From NCBI GenBank assembly GCA_026397915.1, contig JAPLTX010000023.1:114808-178807 (forward strand): a DNA stretch of 64,000 nucleotides. The letters run 5' to 3'. Below the pieces are notes generated by a model that ran no database searches, was not told the DNA's origin, and saw only the letters and a program-made list of their open reading frames with translations. The stretch is from Verrucomicrobiota bacterium. Lineage in GTDB: Bacteria; Verrucomicrobiota; Verrucomicrobiia; CAIQCK01. The number at the start of each line of letters is the position of its first letter. Position 1 is the stretch's first letter. This document shows positions 26,238 to 36,800 of the stretch, in pieces. The position numbers and the translations under genes were made by a program.

Positions 26238-27245
26238 TTACCAGCCACGCTGATCCGCTTCACGCTGGGCTTTTTTCAAAACCTCCCCGACCGAAACCGG
26301 CCGGCCTCCCTGCCGCTTGCTTTCGTCGGCGGCTTCCATGAAGGCATAAATCTCCAGCGTCTGCTCCGCAGGGACCGGAGGCTTGCGCGCCTGGAAGAAC
26401 TTCGCAATCTCCACCACCAGCGGTTCGTAACCTTCAAATTTTCCCGCCGGTCCGACTCCCTTTTCGCCAAACACCATGGCGCCAAATCCGGTGCGACCTT
26501 GCAGAATGCCCCGAAGCGTTCCAACGCGCCCATCGTTCCACACGCCGACCACGACATCCGCCGTCTCGCCATGAACCCGCGAAACGGTCTTGCACCCTGG
26601 TCCCATGATCGTGAACAGCGTCTCGGTGCCGTGAACCCCGTAGTAGAACAAATCGGGATGATCGGGAAGAATCGAGACGTTGTTGCTGTAGGCGTCGCAG
26701 CCCAACACCTTGCCGATCTTGGGATCTTTGCTCATGCCAGCGATGCCGGGACTGTAGCGCAGGGATGAACTGGAAAACAGCGGCGTGCCGGTGCGCTGAG
26801 CTTCGCGATAGATCGCCACGACATCGGCCAACGACGACGCCACCGGCTTGTCCACGACCACCGGCTTGCGCGCAGCGAACACCGGTTTCACCTGCTTGAT
26901 GTGCGGCCGGCCGTCAATGCTGGCGACGATCACCACATCGCTTTTAGCCACCACCGCTTCCACCGAGTCCACGATCTCCACGCCCAGCCCGCGCACGATC
27001 TCAATGTTCTTCTGGATGTTGGTGTTGCTGAACGGAATGTCGGCACTGTAGGCCGGATAAGCCACGACGACCTTCATCGCGCTGATCGGCGAGTCGGGTT
27101 TCGCGCTCTGGATGATCTTCGTCCACGGAACGCCGTGAGCGTCGAGACCGATAATTCCCACTTTGATTTGGGAGGAGGTTTGTCCGGCAACGAAAGCTGT
27201 TGTCGAAATCCATAGGGCGGTCGCAACGAAGATAATGTTTCTCAT
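26238..27245 (-). CDS. Sec-exported short Gfo/Idh/MocA family protein (DKP variant)
   Basis: 335 aa, clearly shorter and more divergent than the other paralogs. It has a Sec-type signal (NIIFVATALWISTTAFVAGQ) rather than a twin-arginine leader. Rossmann part: IKVGIIGLDAHGVPWTKII; catalytic motif VVVDKPVASSLAD (DKP in place of EKP); then FSSSSLRYSPGIAGM. The usual long second-domain insertions are missing. If exported by Sec it would have to fold and bind cofactor outside the cytoplasm, so it may not bind NAD(P) and may act as a binding protein, or the leader call may be wrong. It lies 37 bases upstream of the FAD oxidoreductase. Confidence 0.78.
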   Translation of the reverse strand: MRNIIFVATALWISTTAFVAGQTSSQIKVGIIGLDAHGVPWTKIIQSAKPDSPISAMKVVVAYPAYSADIPFSNTNIQKNIEIVRGLGVEIVDSVEAVVAKSDVVIVASIDGRPHIKQVKPVFAARKPVVVDKPVASSLADVVAIYREAQRTGTPLFSSSSLRYSPGIAGMSKDPKIGKVLGCDAYSNNVSILPDHPDLFYYGVHGTETLFTIMGPGCKTVSRVHGETADVVVGVWNDGRVGTLRGILQGRTGFGAMVFGEKGVGPAGKFEGYEPLVVEIAKFFQARKPPVPAEQTLEIYAFMEAADESKRQGGRPVSVGEVLKKAQREADQRGW

Positions 27246-27457
27246 AGTCTCTCTCCAGAAGATGACTGACAGACTCCTTTATGCGCACGACCTGTTTTCC
27301 AAAGCGCATCTACGTCGAGAATGTTTCGGCTGTCTGCATTCATCAACCTCGAACAGCGACTGGGGTCGCTGGCGCAAGTATACGCCCGTCCTCTGGCCCG
27401 GCAACGGGAATCTCCCCCCGGTTCTGCTCGTGCCTGCAGTCTCAGAACCGCCGCGCC
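27246..27457. other. Intergenic gap between two Gfo/Idh genes
   Basis: 212 bases with no supported gene. It may hold the promoter for the 27245-21658 run. No clear hairpin with T-run. Confidence 0.4.
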
Positions 27458-28762
27458 TCACATCGTCCATGGCGCGCGCAGGGCGCGCCGCATCATGCGG
27501 ACGGCGGAGTCGTCGCCGACGATGGTCTCCTTCTTCAGGTCCCACTTGATCTTCCTCCCGGTGCGGATGCAGATGTCGCCGAGATGGCTGATGAAGTCGG
27601 ACTGCACGGCCGAGTCAATGTTGCTGGCGGGCTTGCGGCGGGTCATGACGCAGTTAAGGAAATCGCCGTAGTGGTTGTTCTCCTGGAGCAGGTGGATTTC
27701 GTCGGGCTTGATCTTCACGTCCAGCAGCGACGCCGGCTCGGCGGCCAGCGTCTGGCGTCCGCGGCCAACGGCGATCCAGCCCTTGGTGCCGACGAACGTC
27801 GTCAGGTCGGAGCCGGGCTTGAGCGTGAACTCCGCGCCGCTGGCGTAACGACCGCGCACGTCCCAGTCCACGACAGTGTCGAAGAGTCCCTCGGTCGGGA
27901 TGACGCCAGTGCCCTCGTATTCCACCGGGATGTGCGGGTAGCCCCAATGCGCGATGTCCAGCGGATGCGCGCCCCAACCGGCGATGAAGCCGATGGCGTA
28001 GTCGTAGATGTGATAGACGCCCTTCGTGCTGCCCGCGCCGAGGCAGCGGTCGTGACAGAACGGCGTCACTGGCGCGGGACCGAGCCATAAGTCGTAGTCA
28101 ACGCCCTCCGCCACCGGCTCCGGCTTGGCGACGCCGCCGCGCGCGCCGTTGGGCGCGATGACGTGGACGGCTTTGATGTCGCCGATGTAACCGTTGCGGA
28201 CCAGCTCGCACGCGAAGCCGCAATGCTGGCTGAACGAGCGCTGCTGCGTGCCGTATTGGAACACCGCGCTGTGCAGGTGGACCGTCTCGCGCATCGCCTT
28301 GTTGTGCTCCATGCTGATGCCGAGCGGCTTCTCGACATAAACATCCTTGCCCGCGCGCACCGCCGCGATGGCGGCCGGCACGTGCCAGTGGTCGGGCGTG
28401 GCGACGACGACGGCGTCAATGTCAGCGCACGCGAGCATCTCGCGGAAGTCGTTGTAGGTGCGGCAGCCTTTGTAGCCGCTGCGGTCGCGGTCGGCGGCGT
28501 AACGTTGCTCGACGCGTTTGGCAGCGGCTTCGCGGCGATCCTTGATCGGGTCGCACGTGGCCACGCTCTGGCCCTGCGCGCAGCCGAGGAAGCCATTGAG
28601 CAAGCCGGTGCCCTGGCCGCCGACGCCGATGTGGCCGACGTTAACGCGCTTGCTCGGCGCGCCGGCGCCTAGCAACCGCGCGGGGATGAAGTTCGGGAAC
28701 GCCAGCGCCGCGCCGGCGGTTGACGTGCGTTGGAGAAACTGACGACGGGTGATTTGATTCAT
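27458..28762 (-). CDS. Tat-exported Gfo/Idh/MocA family oxidoreductase
   Basis: 434 aa. Tat leader TRRQFLQRTSTAGAALAFPN, Rossmann motif VNVGHIGVGGQGTGLLNGFL, catalytic VEKPLGISMEHN, VFQYGTQQRSFSQHCGFACE, and IYDYAIGFIAGWGAHPLDIA in the second domain. Most similar within the window to the 17609-18997 paralog. It starts 15 bases after the stop of the large ThuA/PmoA fusion gene, so it belongs to that transcript; a PmoA/ThuA-type carbohydrate protein and a Gfo/Idh enzyme side by side are common in PVC genomes. Confidence 0.9.
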   Translation of the reverse strand: MNQITRRQFLQRTSTAGAALAFPNFIPARLLGAGAPSKRVNVGHIGVGGQGTGLLNGFLGCAQGQSVATCDPIKDRREAAAKRVEQRYAADRDRSGYKGCRTYNDFREMLACADIDAVVVATPDHWHVPAAIAAVRAGKDVYVEKPLGISMEHNKAMRETVHLHSAVFQYGTQQRSFSQHCGFACELVRNGYIGDIKAVHVIAPNGARGGVAKPEPVAEGVDYDLWLGPAPVTPFCHDRCLGAGSTKGVYHIYDYAIGFIAGWGAHPLDIAHWGYPHIPVEYEGTGVIPTEGLFDTVVDWDVRGRYASGAEFTLKPGSDLTTFVGTKGWIAVGRGRQTLAAEPASLLDVKIKPDEIHLLQENNHYGDFLNCVMTRRKPASNIDSAVQSDFISHLGDICIRTGRKIKWDLKKETIVGDDSAVRMMRRALRAPWTM

Positions 28763-28777
28763 GACATGTTCCTTCCA

Positions 28778-31700
28778 TCAAAGCTGCTGCATCTTGCTGA
28801 ACTGCGCCCATTCCTTCTCGACCGCTGCCTTCTCAACCGCGCCGGTGTGGACCAACATCCGGTAGCGCAACGTGAGCGTGCCGCCCGCCGGCAGCGTGAG
28901 CGGTTCGTTGAAAATCAGGGCGGGACTGAAGTAAGGCATGCCCGCGGCGACATACCAAGGCGACGGGTGGCGCGAATTCGCCGGGTGGTCGAGCACTGCT
29001 ATTCCGCCCGCGCTGCCACCGGCGGTCTTGCCGCTGAAGTCCATCCATCGCGCCGGCTTGCCGTGAGTGTCCGCCTGGCCGGCCGCGCCTTCGCTGTTGG
29101 TGAACGTCCAGCCGCGCGTCGCCGCCGCCATACGCAGCGAGAGGCCCGCGTAACCGCCATGGCCTTTGCCGTCCGGCTGGCCCGGAATCGGCGTGCGATC
29201 CAGCTTCACTTCCTTGTCCGCGGCGGTGAACGTGGACGCCCAGTCAATGCGATAGCTCTTTGCCGCGTCCGGCGTGCTGAGTGCGATCACGCGTTTCTCC
29301 CGCAGCACCGGCGCGGTGTCCGGTGGATGGCAACTCAGTTCCATCTCGATGCGCGCGGAGCCATCCTTGTTGGTGGCGATCTTCGTCGCCACGATGTCCG
29401 TGCGGCCGGCGCTGAGGCCGGTCTTCTTGTCCTCCTCCCAGTAGTTCAGTCCGTTGATCAGCTTCCACGACCACCAGAGCGCGCGGTGCCAGACGTGATC
29501 CGCCGGCCGCAGCGCGGTCAACTCCGTGCCGTTGGGCAGCGCGACGGGATGGAAATACGGCTTACTCTCCTTGGGATCGAAGTTCAACTGCCACATGGTC
29601 TGGTCGTCGTTGAGCAACGCCAGCGATGTGTCTGTGCGCTCCCAGCGAAGGCCGGACTTTTTCTTCGCTGGCTTCTTTTTTGGCGTGGCGGCGGCCGGGC
29701 CGTAGATGCCCAACTCTCGAATCGCCGGGCTGCCACTGTAGTAGCCGGTGATCTTCAGTTCGACCACCGAGCACTCCGTCGGCGGCAACTCCAACGTGAG
29801 CAGGTTGTCCTTATACTCCGCGCCCTCAACTTTCTTGACGACCTTGCCGTCGCAGATCACATCGAAGTCCTTCGGCGCGTAGTTGTGGTGGCCATAGCCG
29901 AGAATGCGAAGCGACGCCACTATCGCGCGCTCTTTGAGTTGGACGCGGATGTGATAAAGCTTCTGCTGGTCCGTCTCATCCCAATAGGTGGACGGATTCC
30001 CGTCAATTGCCGCGAACGGCGGCTGGCCCTGGCCGTCCGGCGACAGCCCGTCGAGGTTCGTCGCCTTGCCGCCGCGCGCAAGATTGTCCGGCGCGCCAAA
30101 GAGCTTCACCACCTCGTCCGTGAACGCCGGCCCGCCGCGCGCGGCCCTGGCCTTGCTGCCGGACTTGATCTGCGCGACCGCTGCTTTCGCTTCAGCGGCC
30201 AACTCCGGGTCGTTCAAGCACGCTTCAGCCGCCTTCAGCGCCGCCGCGCCGTGGAAGTTCCCCAGCGCGCCGAGCAACGCCCGCCGCTCGCCCACGCCGC
30301 CGCCCGCCGCCATCGCGCGCGAGATCAGCTTGACCACATCCGCCGGCGGCCGGTCTTTCGCCAGCGGCGCGAGCTTCGCCACGCCGCGCAACGCGAACGC
30401 CTTGCACTTCGCGTCACCGGTCGCCGCCGCGAACGCGACCAGTTCGTCCAGCGGCGCGGCGTCGGACCACTCCGCCAGCGCACGCACTGCCGCGAGCCGT
30501 TGCTCCGCGTCGCCGGACTTCATCGCGCTGCGAGCGACCTCCAACGCCTGCGGGCCGCCGACACCGCCGAGCACGCCGAGCAACGCCGCCTTCTTCGCCG
30601 CCGACGCCGGGCCGAACGCCACGATCACCGGCTCCAGCGTTCCTTCGCGCCGGCAGATCGCCACGAGCGCCGACACCGCCGCCTGACTGTGCTCCGCCAC
30701 CGCGAGCAGCGGCGCGCACGTCGTCTTGTCGCCGAGCCTGCCGAGCGCGGCGATCGCCTCCTTGCGCACGCCGTCGTCCTTGCCGCCGCTGGCCTCGATC
30801 AGCGCCGGCACTACGGACTTCGCGTTGCGAGCCACGAGCGCGCGGATCAACTCCCGCTGCACTGCCGGGGCGGCCTCTTTCAATTCCGCGACCATCGTCT
30901 TCTCCACTCCGCCGCCGCGCAGCCGGGCCAGCGACGTGACGATGATCTTCTTCTCCTCGTCGGTGGCGTCTTCAGCCTGCTTCGCCAGGAAGGAAACGAT
31001 GGAATCGTTGCCCACCAAACCGAACGCCGTCAGCGCCGCCTCGCGGACGGACGGCTCCTTGCTTTCCACGGCGTCCGCGATCACGGGCAGCGCCGCCAAA
31101 TCGCCGCGCTCGCTCAGCAGCACGATTACCTGCACCTGCAAGTCGGCGGGAAGTTTCTTCATGCGCTCGACGGCCCCCATCACCAGTGCCGGGCTGCGCG
31201 TGGCGCGCAACGCGCGGACCGCCGCCGTCTGCTTCGTCCGGTCGCCGCTGGCCAGCGCGGCGAGAATCAACTCCTCGCCCTTCTCGCCGAGCGCGCTCGC
31301 CCACGCCGGGAACGCCGCGATGCGGATGAACGCCGGCTGGTTCGCGCGGCAGAGCTTCTCCAGAATCGGCATGGCGTCTTTCGGCTGCAACCGTTCCGCG
31401 CATCGCAGCAGCGCGACGCTCAGGCGCGTCTTCAGCGACGCCGGAACCTTCCCGTCCGCCGCCATCAGCGCGGCAATCGCCTCCGGGCTGCGAATCTTGC
31501 CGAGCGCCTCGATTGCCGCGCCCGCCGTCGCAACGTCGGCGTCACCGAGCAGCTTGGCGATGTCGGCGACGGCCTTTGCGTCGCGGCGATTGGCGAGGGA
31601 GTTGATCACGCCGACACGCGCTTCGCCGGAAGCTGTCGCCAACGCCGTGCGCATCGCCGCCAGCGGCTCATCGCCAGGAATTCGCTCCAGCGCGAGCCGA

Positions 31701-32725
31701 GCTGGATAGCCGAGGTCTTTATCGCTGATGAACTTCTCCAACGCGGGCGCTTCGCTGGCGGAGCCGACGATGGAAAGCTGCCAGCACGCGGCCTGTTTCG
31801 CCTCAACCGTCGCGCCGGAACCGAGCAGCGCGACGAGCTTCGCGGCGAGCGTCTTCTTCGCCACCGGATCGGTGGACGCGGCGGCGACCAGTTTTTCGAG
31901 CGCGAGCACCGGCTCGCGGCTGTCGCCGAAACGATACGCCGCCAGTTCCTTCAGCACGGCGTCCGGGTCGGCCGGCTTCGGTGCGGCGAGCGTGGCGTTG
32001 CCGGTGGCGGCCCACTCAGTGCCACGCAGCAACAGTGTCTGGAAGCCGGGCATGGCCATGAACGCGGCGTTGTGGCCCAGTAGCAGCGCGAAGCCGCGGC
32101 CCTTGCCGAACGCGGTGGTGACGGCGAGCGGCTGGTCGTCGCCGGTGGCCAGAACCTTCGCGGCGGGATGAATGCCGGGCTTCATCCAAAGTTCGTCGGT
32201 GGTCCTGAACGGCTCCAAGCCACGCGTGATCGGGTGCGCAGCGTCGGCGAACTTCACGGTGAACTCGCGCGGTTTGCCGTGATTGGTCTCGCCGAGTTTC
32301 CACGACGCGCCGCCGGACTGCTGATATTCGGGCCAGTCGTAGAACGTCGAGCAGCCGGCGTGAACGACGACGAGTCCCTTGCCGCCGCGGATGAAATCGA
32401 GATACGCCGTGCGCGTCGCGGCGGGCCAGTTGGTGACGGCCACCTTGCCCCACGCGTTCCAGTTGCTCAGCAGCGCATCATAGCGCGCGAACGTTGCGGC
32501 GTCGCACTGCTCCGGATGCTCCGTCACGTCCACGGTAAAGCGCCCGCTCTTGATGAGAATCTCCTTCAGCTTCGGTGTTGTCTCCTTCCAGTTGTGGTTG
32601 TTCTGGCCGGTGAGGATCAGCACGCGGATCGGCTCGGCCGCGCCCAGCTGGCAGGCGAGCGCGACCAGACAAGCGACGGCAATGACAGGAAGGAATTTCG
32701 TGCGGGAGGCAAGTGTCGTTCTCAT
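28778..32725 (-). CDS. Large secreted ThuA - HEAT repeat - discoidin - PmoA fusion protein
   Basis: 1315 aa from the ATG at 32725 (signal TKFLPVIAVACLVALACQLG). Domains in order: ThuA-like domain, about 28-255 (IRVLILTGQNNHNWKETTPK; GGKGLVVVHAGCSTFYDWPE; the class I glutamine-amidotransferase-like fold without a catalytic triad being evident); a long HEAT-repeat solenoid, about 260-820; an F5/8-type discoidin module, about 878-1008 (FAAIDGNPSTYWDETDQQKL; YSGSPAIRELGIYGP); a Lys-rich linker; and a C-terminal PmoA/DUF6807 domain, about 1020-1315 (HPVALPNGTELTALRPADHV; WHRALWWSWKLINGLNYW). The open frame continues to 32899 but without a leader. Likely exported and acting on carbohydrate. The name PmoA in this family does not imply methane oxidation. 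Confidence 0.88.
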   Translation of the reverse strand: MRTTLASRTKFLPVIAVACLVALACQLGAAEPIRVLILTGQNNHNWKETTPKLKEILIKSGRFTVDVTEHPEQCDAATFARYDALLSNWNAWGKVAVTNWPAATRTAYLDFIRGGKGLVVVHAGCSTFYDWPEYQQSGGASWKLGETNHGKPREFTVKFADAAHPITRGLEPFRTTDELWMKPGIHPAAKVLATGDDQPLAVTTAFGKGRGFALLLGHNAAFMAMPGFQTLLLRGTEWAATGNATLAAPKPADPDAVLKELAAYRFGDSREPVLALEKLVAAASTDPVAKKTLAAKLVALLGSGATVEAKQAACWQLSIVGSASEAPALEKFISDKDLGYPARLALERIPGDEPLAAMRTALATASGEARVGVINSLANRRDAKAVADIAKLLGDADVATAGAAIEALGKIRSPEAIAALMAADGKVPASLKTRLSVALLRCAERLQPKDAMPILEKLCRANQPAFIRIAAFPAWASALGEKGEELILAALASGDRTKQTAAVRALRATRSPALVMGAVERMKKLPADLQVQVIVLLSERGDLAALPVIADAVESKEPSVREAALTAFGLVGNDSIVSFLAKQAEDATDEEKKIIVTSLARLRGGGVEKTMVAELKEAAPAVQRELIRALVARNAKSVVPALIEASGGKDDGVRKEAIAALGRLGDKTTCAPLLAVAEHSQAAVSALVAICRREGTLEPVIVAFGPASAAKKAALLGVLGGVGGPQALEVARSAMKSGDAEQRLAAVRALAEWSDAAPLDELVAFAAATGDAKCKAFALRGVAKLAPLAKDRPPADVVKLISRAMAAGGGVGERRALLGALGNFHGAAALKAAEACLNDPELAAEAKAAVAQIKSGSKARAARGGPAFTDEVVKLFGAPDNLARGGKATNLDGLSPDGQGQPPFAAIDGNPSTYWDETDQQKLYHIRVQLKERAIVASLRILGYGHHNYAPKDFDVICDGKVVKKVEGAEYKDNLLTLELPPTECSVVELKITGYYSGSPAIRELGIYGPAAATPKKKPAKKKSGLRWERTDTSLALLNDDQTMWQLNFDPKESKPYFHPVALPNGTELTALRPADHVWHRALWWSWKLINGLNYWEEDKKTGLSAGRTDIVATKIATNKDGSARIEMELSCHPPDTAPVLREKRVIALSTPDAAKSYRIDWASTFTAADKEVKLDRTPIPGQPDGKGHGGYAGLSLRMAAATRGWTFTNSEGAAGQADTHGKPARWMDFSGKTAGGSAGGIAVLDHPANSRHPSPWYVAAGMPYFSPALIFNEPLTLPAGGTLTLRYRMLVHTGAVEKAAVEKEWAQFSKMQQL

Positions 32726-33008
32726 GGTTCTGGACTTCGTGGTTTCGACGGACGACCGGGTTGTTTCGAGAGCGCGGAGAATACTCCGTCTTGCGCCATT
32801 CGTCTTGTGGATTTTGCCGGCGAAGGATTTTGCAAATCGAGATGGTTGCCCCCGCCAGTGCAGGCAGAGACCGACACGGGCGCTTGACGCTAGACACAAA
32901 GTGCGGGAGAATCGTGCCGCTGTGGATGGTGGACGGTTTCAACGGCAAGTTGCGAAGGACGACTTGCGAAACCATTGTGCGCATGACTTACAAACAAGCC
33001 AACGAAAA
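32726..33008. other. Divergent intergenic region
   Basis: 283 bases between the minus-strand ThuA fusion gene and the plus-strand gene at 33009. It should contain promoters for both directions. I see no gene and no promoter convincing enough to mark. Confidence 0.4.
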
Positions 33009-33821
33009 ATGCAAATCATGAGAGCCGAGCGGATACTGATAACGACTCTTTTGGTTGCTGCGTGGCAGGGGGTGTTTGCGGAAGGAGTGGCGAAGGCCGC
33101 AGACGCGGCCAAAAGCGAATGGCCGCCGTATGTCGCCGTGACGCGGTCGGTCGAACTCCCGGCCATGACCGAAAGCGGACAGATGCGCACTGCGAAAGTG
33201 CCGGAAGGCGCGATGGTCCGACTCGTCAAGGTGGACGGCGACCGCATGGAAGTGCTCTACCAAGGTCTCTCATTACGGTTGCCCGTATCAGCGACGGATA
33301 TCTCGACCCGTATGGCAGCCCAAAAACAGGCACCTCCCGCCCAACAACCATCCATGTACCGGGTCGCAACGGCAGCACAAGCAACGCCGCCGAGCCGACC
33401 TTCGCCGGACGCGAAAACTTTCATTGAGTCCTCCATGAGCGCGCAGGCTTTCAAAGCAGCGGGCTTGGAGAAGCTTTCCCCCACCGAACTGCAGGTTCTG
33501 GACAACTGGTTTCTGGACATCGTGCTCACCTCGAAGCGAACGGGCGCGCCCCAGCAACAAAGCGATCCGTTGCTGGCCATGCCGGGCAAGAAAGCGAGTA
33601 GCATCGAGCGGGCTTTGCTGGTCAAGAATTTCAACGGCGAGAAAGTCCTGGTCCAGCGGACGAATGGCGAGAAATGGATGCTGAAGGCCAAGACATGGTG
33701 CCGCTGGTCATGGAGATACGAGGGGCGCTACGTTTGCCTGGTCTTCGGCCCCGGGACATCACAACTGATCAACGACTACGGCGAGACCTACGATTTCTGG
33801 ACGGACAAGCAGGTCGAGTAA
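33009..33821 (+). CDS. Secreted protein of unknown function with SH3-like N-terminal part
   Basis: 270 aa from the ATG at 33009; a second ATG at 33018 (MRAERILI) is equally possible and neither has a strong ribosome site. Signal peptide ERILITTLLVAAWQGVFAEG. Residues about 40-100 (VPEGAMVRLVKVDGDRMEVL followed by YQGLSLRLP) look like a bacterial SH3-type beta-barrel. A Pro/Gln-rich linker follows (about 105-140), then a C-terminal basic domain with KNFNGEKVLVQRTNGEKWML and RYEGRYVCLVFGPG, ending YDFWTDKQVE. I do not recognise the family. It stands alone on the plus strand, convergent with the gene at 33854. Confidence 0.7.
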   Translation: MQIMRAERILITTLLVAAWQGVFAEGVAKAADAAKSEWPPYVAVTRSVELPAMTESGQMRTAKVPEGAMVRLVKVDGDRMEVLYQGLSLRLPVSATDISTRMAAQKQAPPAQQPSMYRVATAAQATPPSRPSPDAKTFIESSMSAQAFKAAGLEKLSPTELQVLDNWFLDIVLTSKRTGAPQQQSDPLLAMPGKKASSIERALLVKNFNGEKVLVQRTNGEKWMLKAKTWCRWSWRYEGRYVCLVFGPGTSQLINDYGETYDFWTDKQVE

Positions 33822-33853
33822 CTACGGCGCGCGCCGGCTGCCGACTCGCCATC

Positions 33854-36800
33854 TTATTCCCAAGCCACCGCTGGCGGTGTAACGAGCCTCTGACAATCCT
33901 CCCCAGCGAAGGTTGCGTCGTTCGCGCCGGAATGAATCACGTAGCTCATCCGGATACCACTCGTCTGCCGCGCGCTGGTATGAAACCCGATGCTGCCCCA
34001 ACTACCACCGGTGTCCCAATAAGCCACGCTCTCGGCAGGCGTCAGTGCCACGCATGAGTGCGCCCACATTGGCGCGAACACCGCATACCACTTCGGTTTC
34101 GCGTTGCGGCCGTAAACACTCTCGGCGTCGCCGTGGCCGTCCACAACCGCTGTGTTGCCCCTGTTATCGGCGTAGGCGCCGCGTTCCAAATAGTGGGCGC
34201 GCGAGTAGAGACTACCGGCCGGCTTGTTGACGGTGATCTCCACGTCGAAACGCTCTGGGTAAAACGCGTATTGCTTCTCGTAAACCACGCCGGCCTTCAG
34301 CGCCTTGCGAACGCGGATGACCGTGCGGACCGGACCGGTGTGTTTGACTTCAAACTTCTCCACCGTCCCGTCCTCGCTACCCCAGCCGGTCTCGCTCGAC
34401 GACAAGATCAAACTCTTCAGGAAGTTGTTGCCCGTCACGCCATCCTTGCGCGCCGCGAGGAACGTCAGCGTGCCGTGCTCAAACCGCGCCTCGTAACCGG
34501 GCGCGACAATCGTCTGCTCCGCCGCGTGCCAGAACGCCCCCCCGGGCGGCAGCGAGGCAGGCGCTGCGGATTTGTCGCGCCAAAGCACCACGAACTTGCG
34601 CGTCGCACCGGCCGCCAGATTGCCAGGCACAACGAAGCACAGCTTGTCACTGTCCAATTGCGCCGGCACGGCTTTCGCTGGCTTTCCGTCCGCGCCTGCT
34701 TCCGCCACGCGCACCGAGTTCATATCACCCTCCGCTGGCAGCGCGAACGGCACGACCACCGCCGCATTCTCGCGCGCCACGCCAGCAGCCGAGACGCGCA
34801 GCGTTTTGCGGTGCGGCCAGCGCAACCAATCGGCAGCGACCCGCACCATTTGCTCGGCGCGATTGTTCTGCTTCGACAACTCCTTTATCTTGGCGGATGG
34901 CTCCACCACCACCGATAAGATGCGAGTGCCATCGGCCACCGCTGTGTCCACTTCCGCGACAACCTCCGTGCCCGCGCGCGGCTTGAGACTGACCACGGCG
35001 CGGCTCGTGGCGCGACCGTCCACGCAGAAATCCACCGGCACGCCGCTGACGGCAATCCCGCCGTAGTTGGAAATTGTGGCTGAAACGCGCAGCTTGCCGC
35101 CTTGCTTCGGCACGGCCGGTTCGATCTGCATATCGCTGACCCGGAGGTCGGGCTGCTGCATTCCCTTTCCCCGCAACAACAGGAAAGAACCCGGCGCGGC
35201 CACTGGACCAAACTCGATCTCGCCCGCCGCGCCCGCGCGAAACTCCATCACGTCGAGCGGTTGTCCTTGGGCGTCGCAGCGGTAGAGCACGCCCGTCGTC
35301 GCTTTGCTGGCCCTGTCCGCGTCCGCCGGCCGCAGGCTCACGCGTGATGTTGCCGCGCCGACCGTCACACGCAACCGGCCCTCCGACTCGGCGATCAGCG
35401 TCACCGGCACGCCGCCACGGTCGCTGAAGGCGTAGCCCGGCGATCGAATCGTCGTGACGAGCTTACCGTCCACCAACGCCAGCGACTGCTGCACCTTCGG
35501 CCCAGTCACGACCCAGCCGTTCTGCGGCAGTTCGCAAGCCTTGCCGCCGAACGTCGCGCGATACGGCTTCTCGCCGAAGTTGACGACACACTCCGTTCCA
35601 TCGCTGAACTGTGTGCGTTGCACCGCGCGGTCGGCGGTGACAAACTCGTGCGAGAGCAACTCCGCCGTGGCCAGCGTCTCGTGAAGCTTGCAGGTGTTGC
35701 GATAGGTGCGCAGGAACACGGCGCGGTCCTTGCGCCACGAGCCTTCCTTGTTCGCCCATAGCAGCGGGATGGTGCCGTAGAGAATGTTGAAGGCGTCCTT
35801 CTTCGGCGTGATTTCCGGTGCGGCGTCGAGCAGCCAGTCGCTTGCGTCGCCCCAATACCACGTCGAGACGATGCAGTCGTGGAAGACGAGTTCCCACAGC
35901 GGCGCGCGCGACTCGTGGCCAATGCTCCACTGCGCGTAAGTCTCCCACTTCGTCTTGAGCTTGCCCCACGCGCCCTCGAACTCCTCCTCCTTCGTCTTCG
36001 GATGAATCAGGTGTCCCGCCGGCCACGACGCGTAGCCGCCGCTCTGCATTCCCTCGATGTAGTCCACCACCGGCACGCACCACCAGATGCCATGCTCGCC
36101 GCCCATCACCAGCTTCCGGTCGCGAAACACGCGGTGCAGCGCCGGCCCGCACTCGCGCTTCTGCGTGCGGGTCATCGGATGCTTCGGGTCGTAGCACTCA
36201 TACATCCCCTCCGCCGTCGTCACGTCAATGAACCGCCCAATGAACGGCCACTCGGCGAGCACCTTTTCGGCGGTCGCCTTCGCTGCGTCCACCCAGAGCA
36301 TCGGGCAGCGTTTCATGTATTGCGTTTTCTTGTCCCACGTCAGCCACGCCGTCATCCGCTGCTGGTCGCTCTTCAAAACGGCGTCGTCAGGCAGCATGGC
36401 GTGGCTGGAATCAATCTTCCCGTCCTTGGCCTGAAGAATGTCGGTGTAGTTGTCGTATTCGCTGGTGAGATAGCCGAGATCGTTAACGGCGCGCATGTCG
36501 GCGGGTTTGGCGGGCTTGCCGTGGATAAGCATCTTCTCGACGCCCGCGGCCTTCGCTTCGCGTGCGAACGCCAGCGTCGCGTCGCCCCACACGTCCGGCG
36601 CGCCGAACAGCCGCTTGAGGTTCGGGTTCTTCTTCAGTTTCTCCGTGAACGGCACGATAAGGCCGCGCTCCTTCGCATAAGCCCGGTAGCGTTTGCAGAG
36701 CGCGACGTAGCCGCCCTTCGCCGCGAAGTGAAAAAGAAGGCTGCGCGTGTAGCCGAACGCCTCTTTCTGCGGGCGCCACGTCACCTGCGGCGCGACCAGC

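Noticed and set aside
28730..32083. 1117-residue plus-strand open frame
   Set aside because: Antisense to the ThuA/HEAT/PmoA fusion; an artefact of high GC at codon position 3, Arg-rich low-complexity translation.
33822..33853. CGGCGCGCGCCG palindrome between convergent genes as a terminator
   Set aside because: No loop and no T-run; likely chance in GC-rich DNA.
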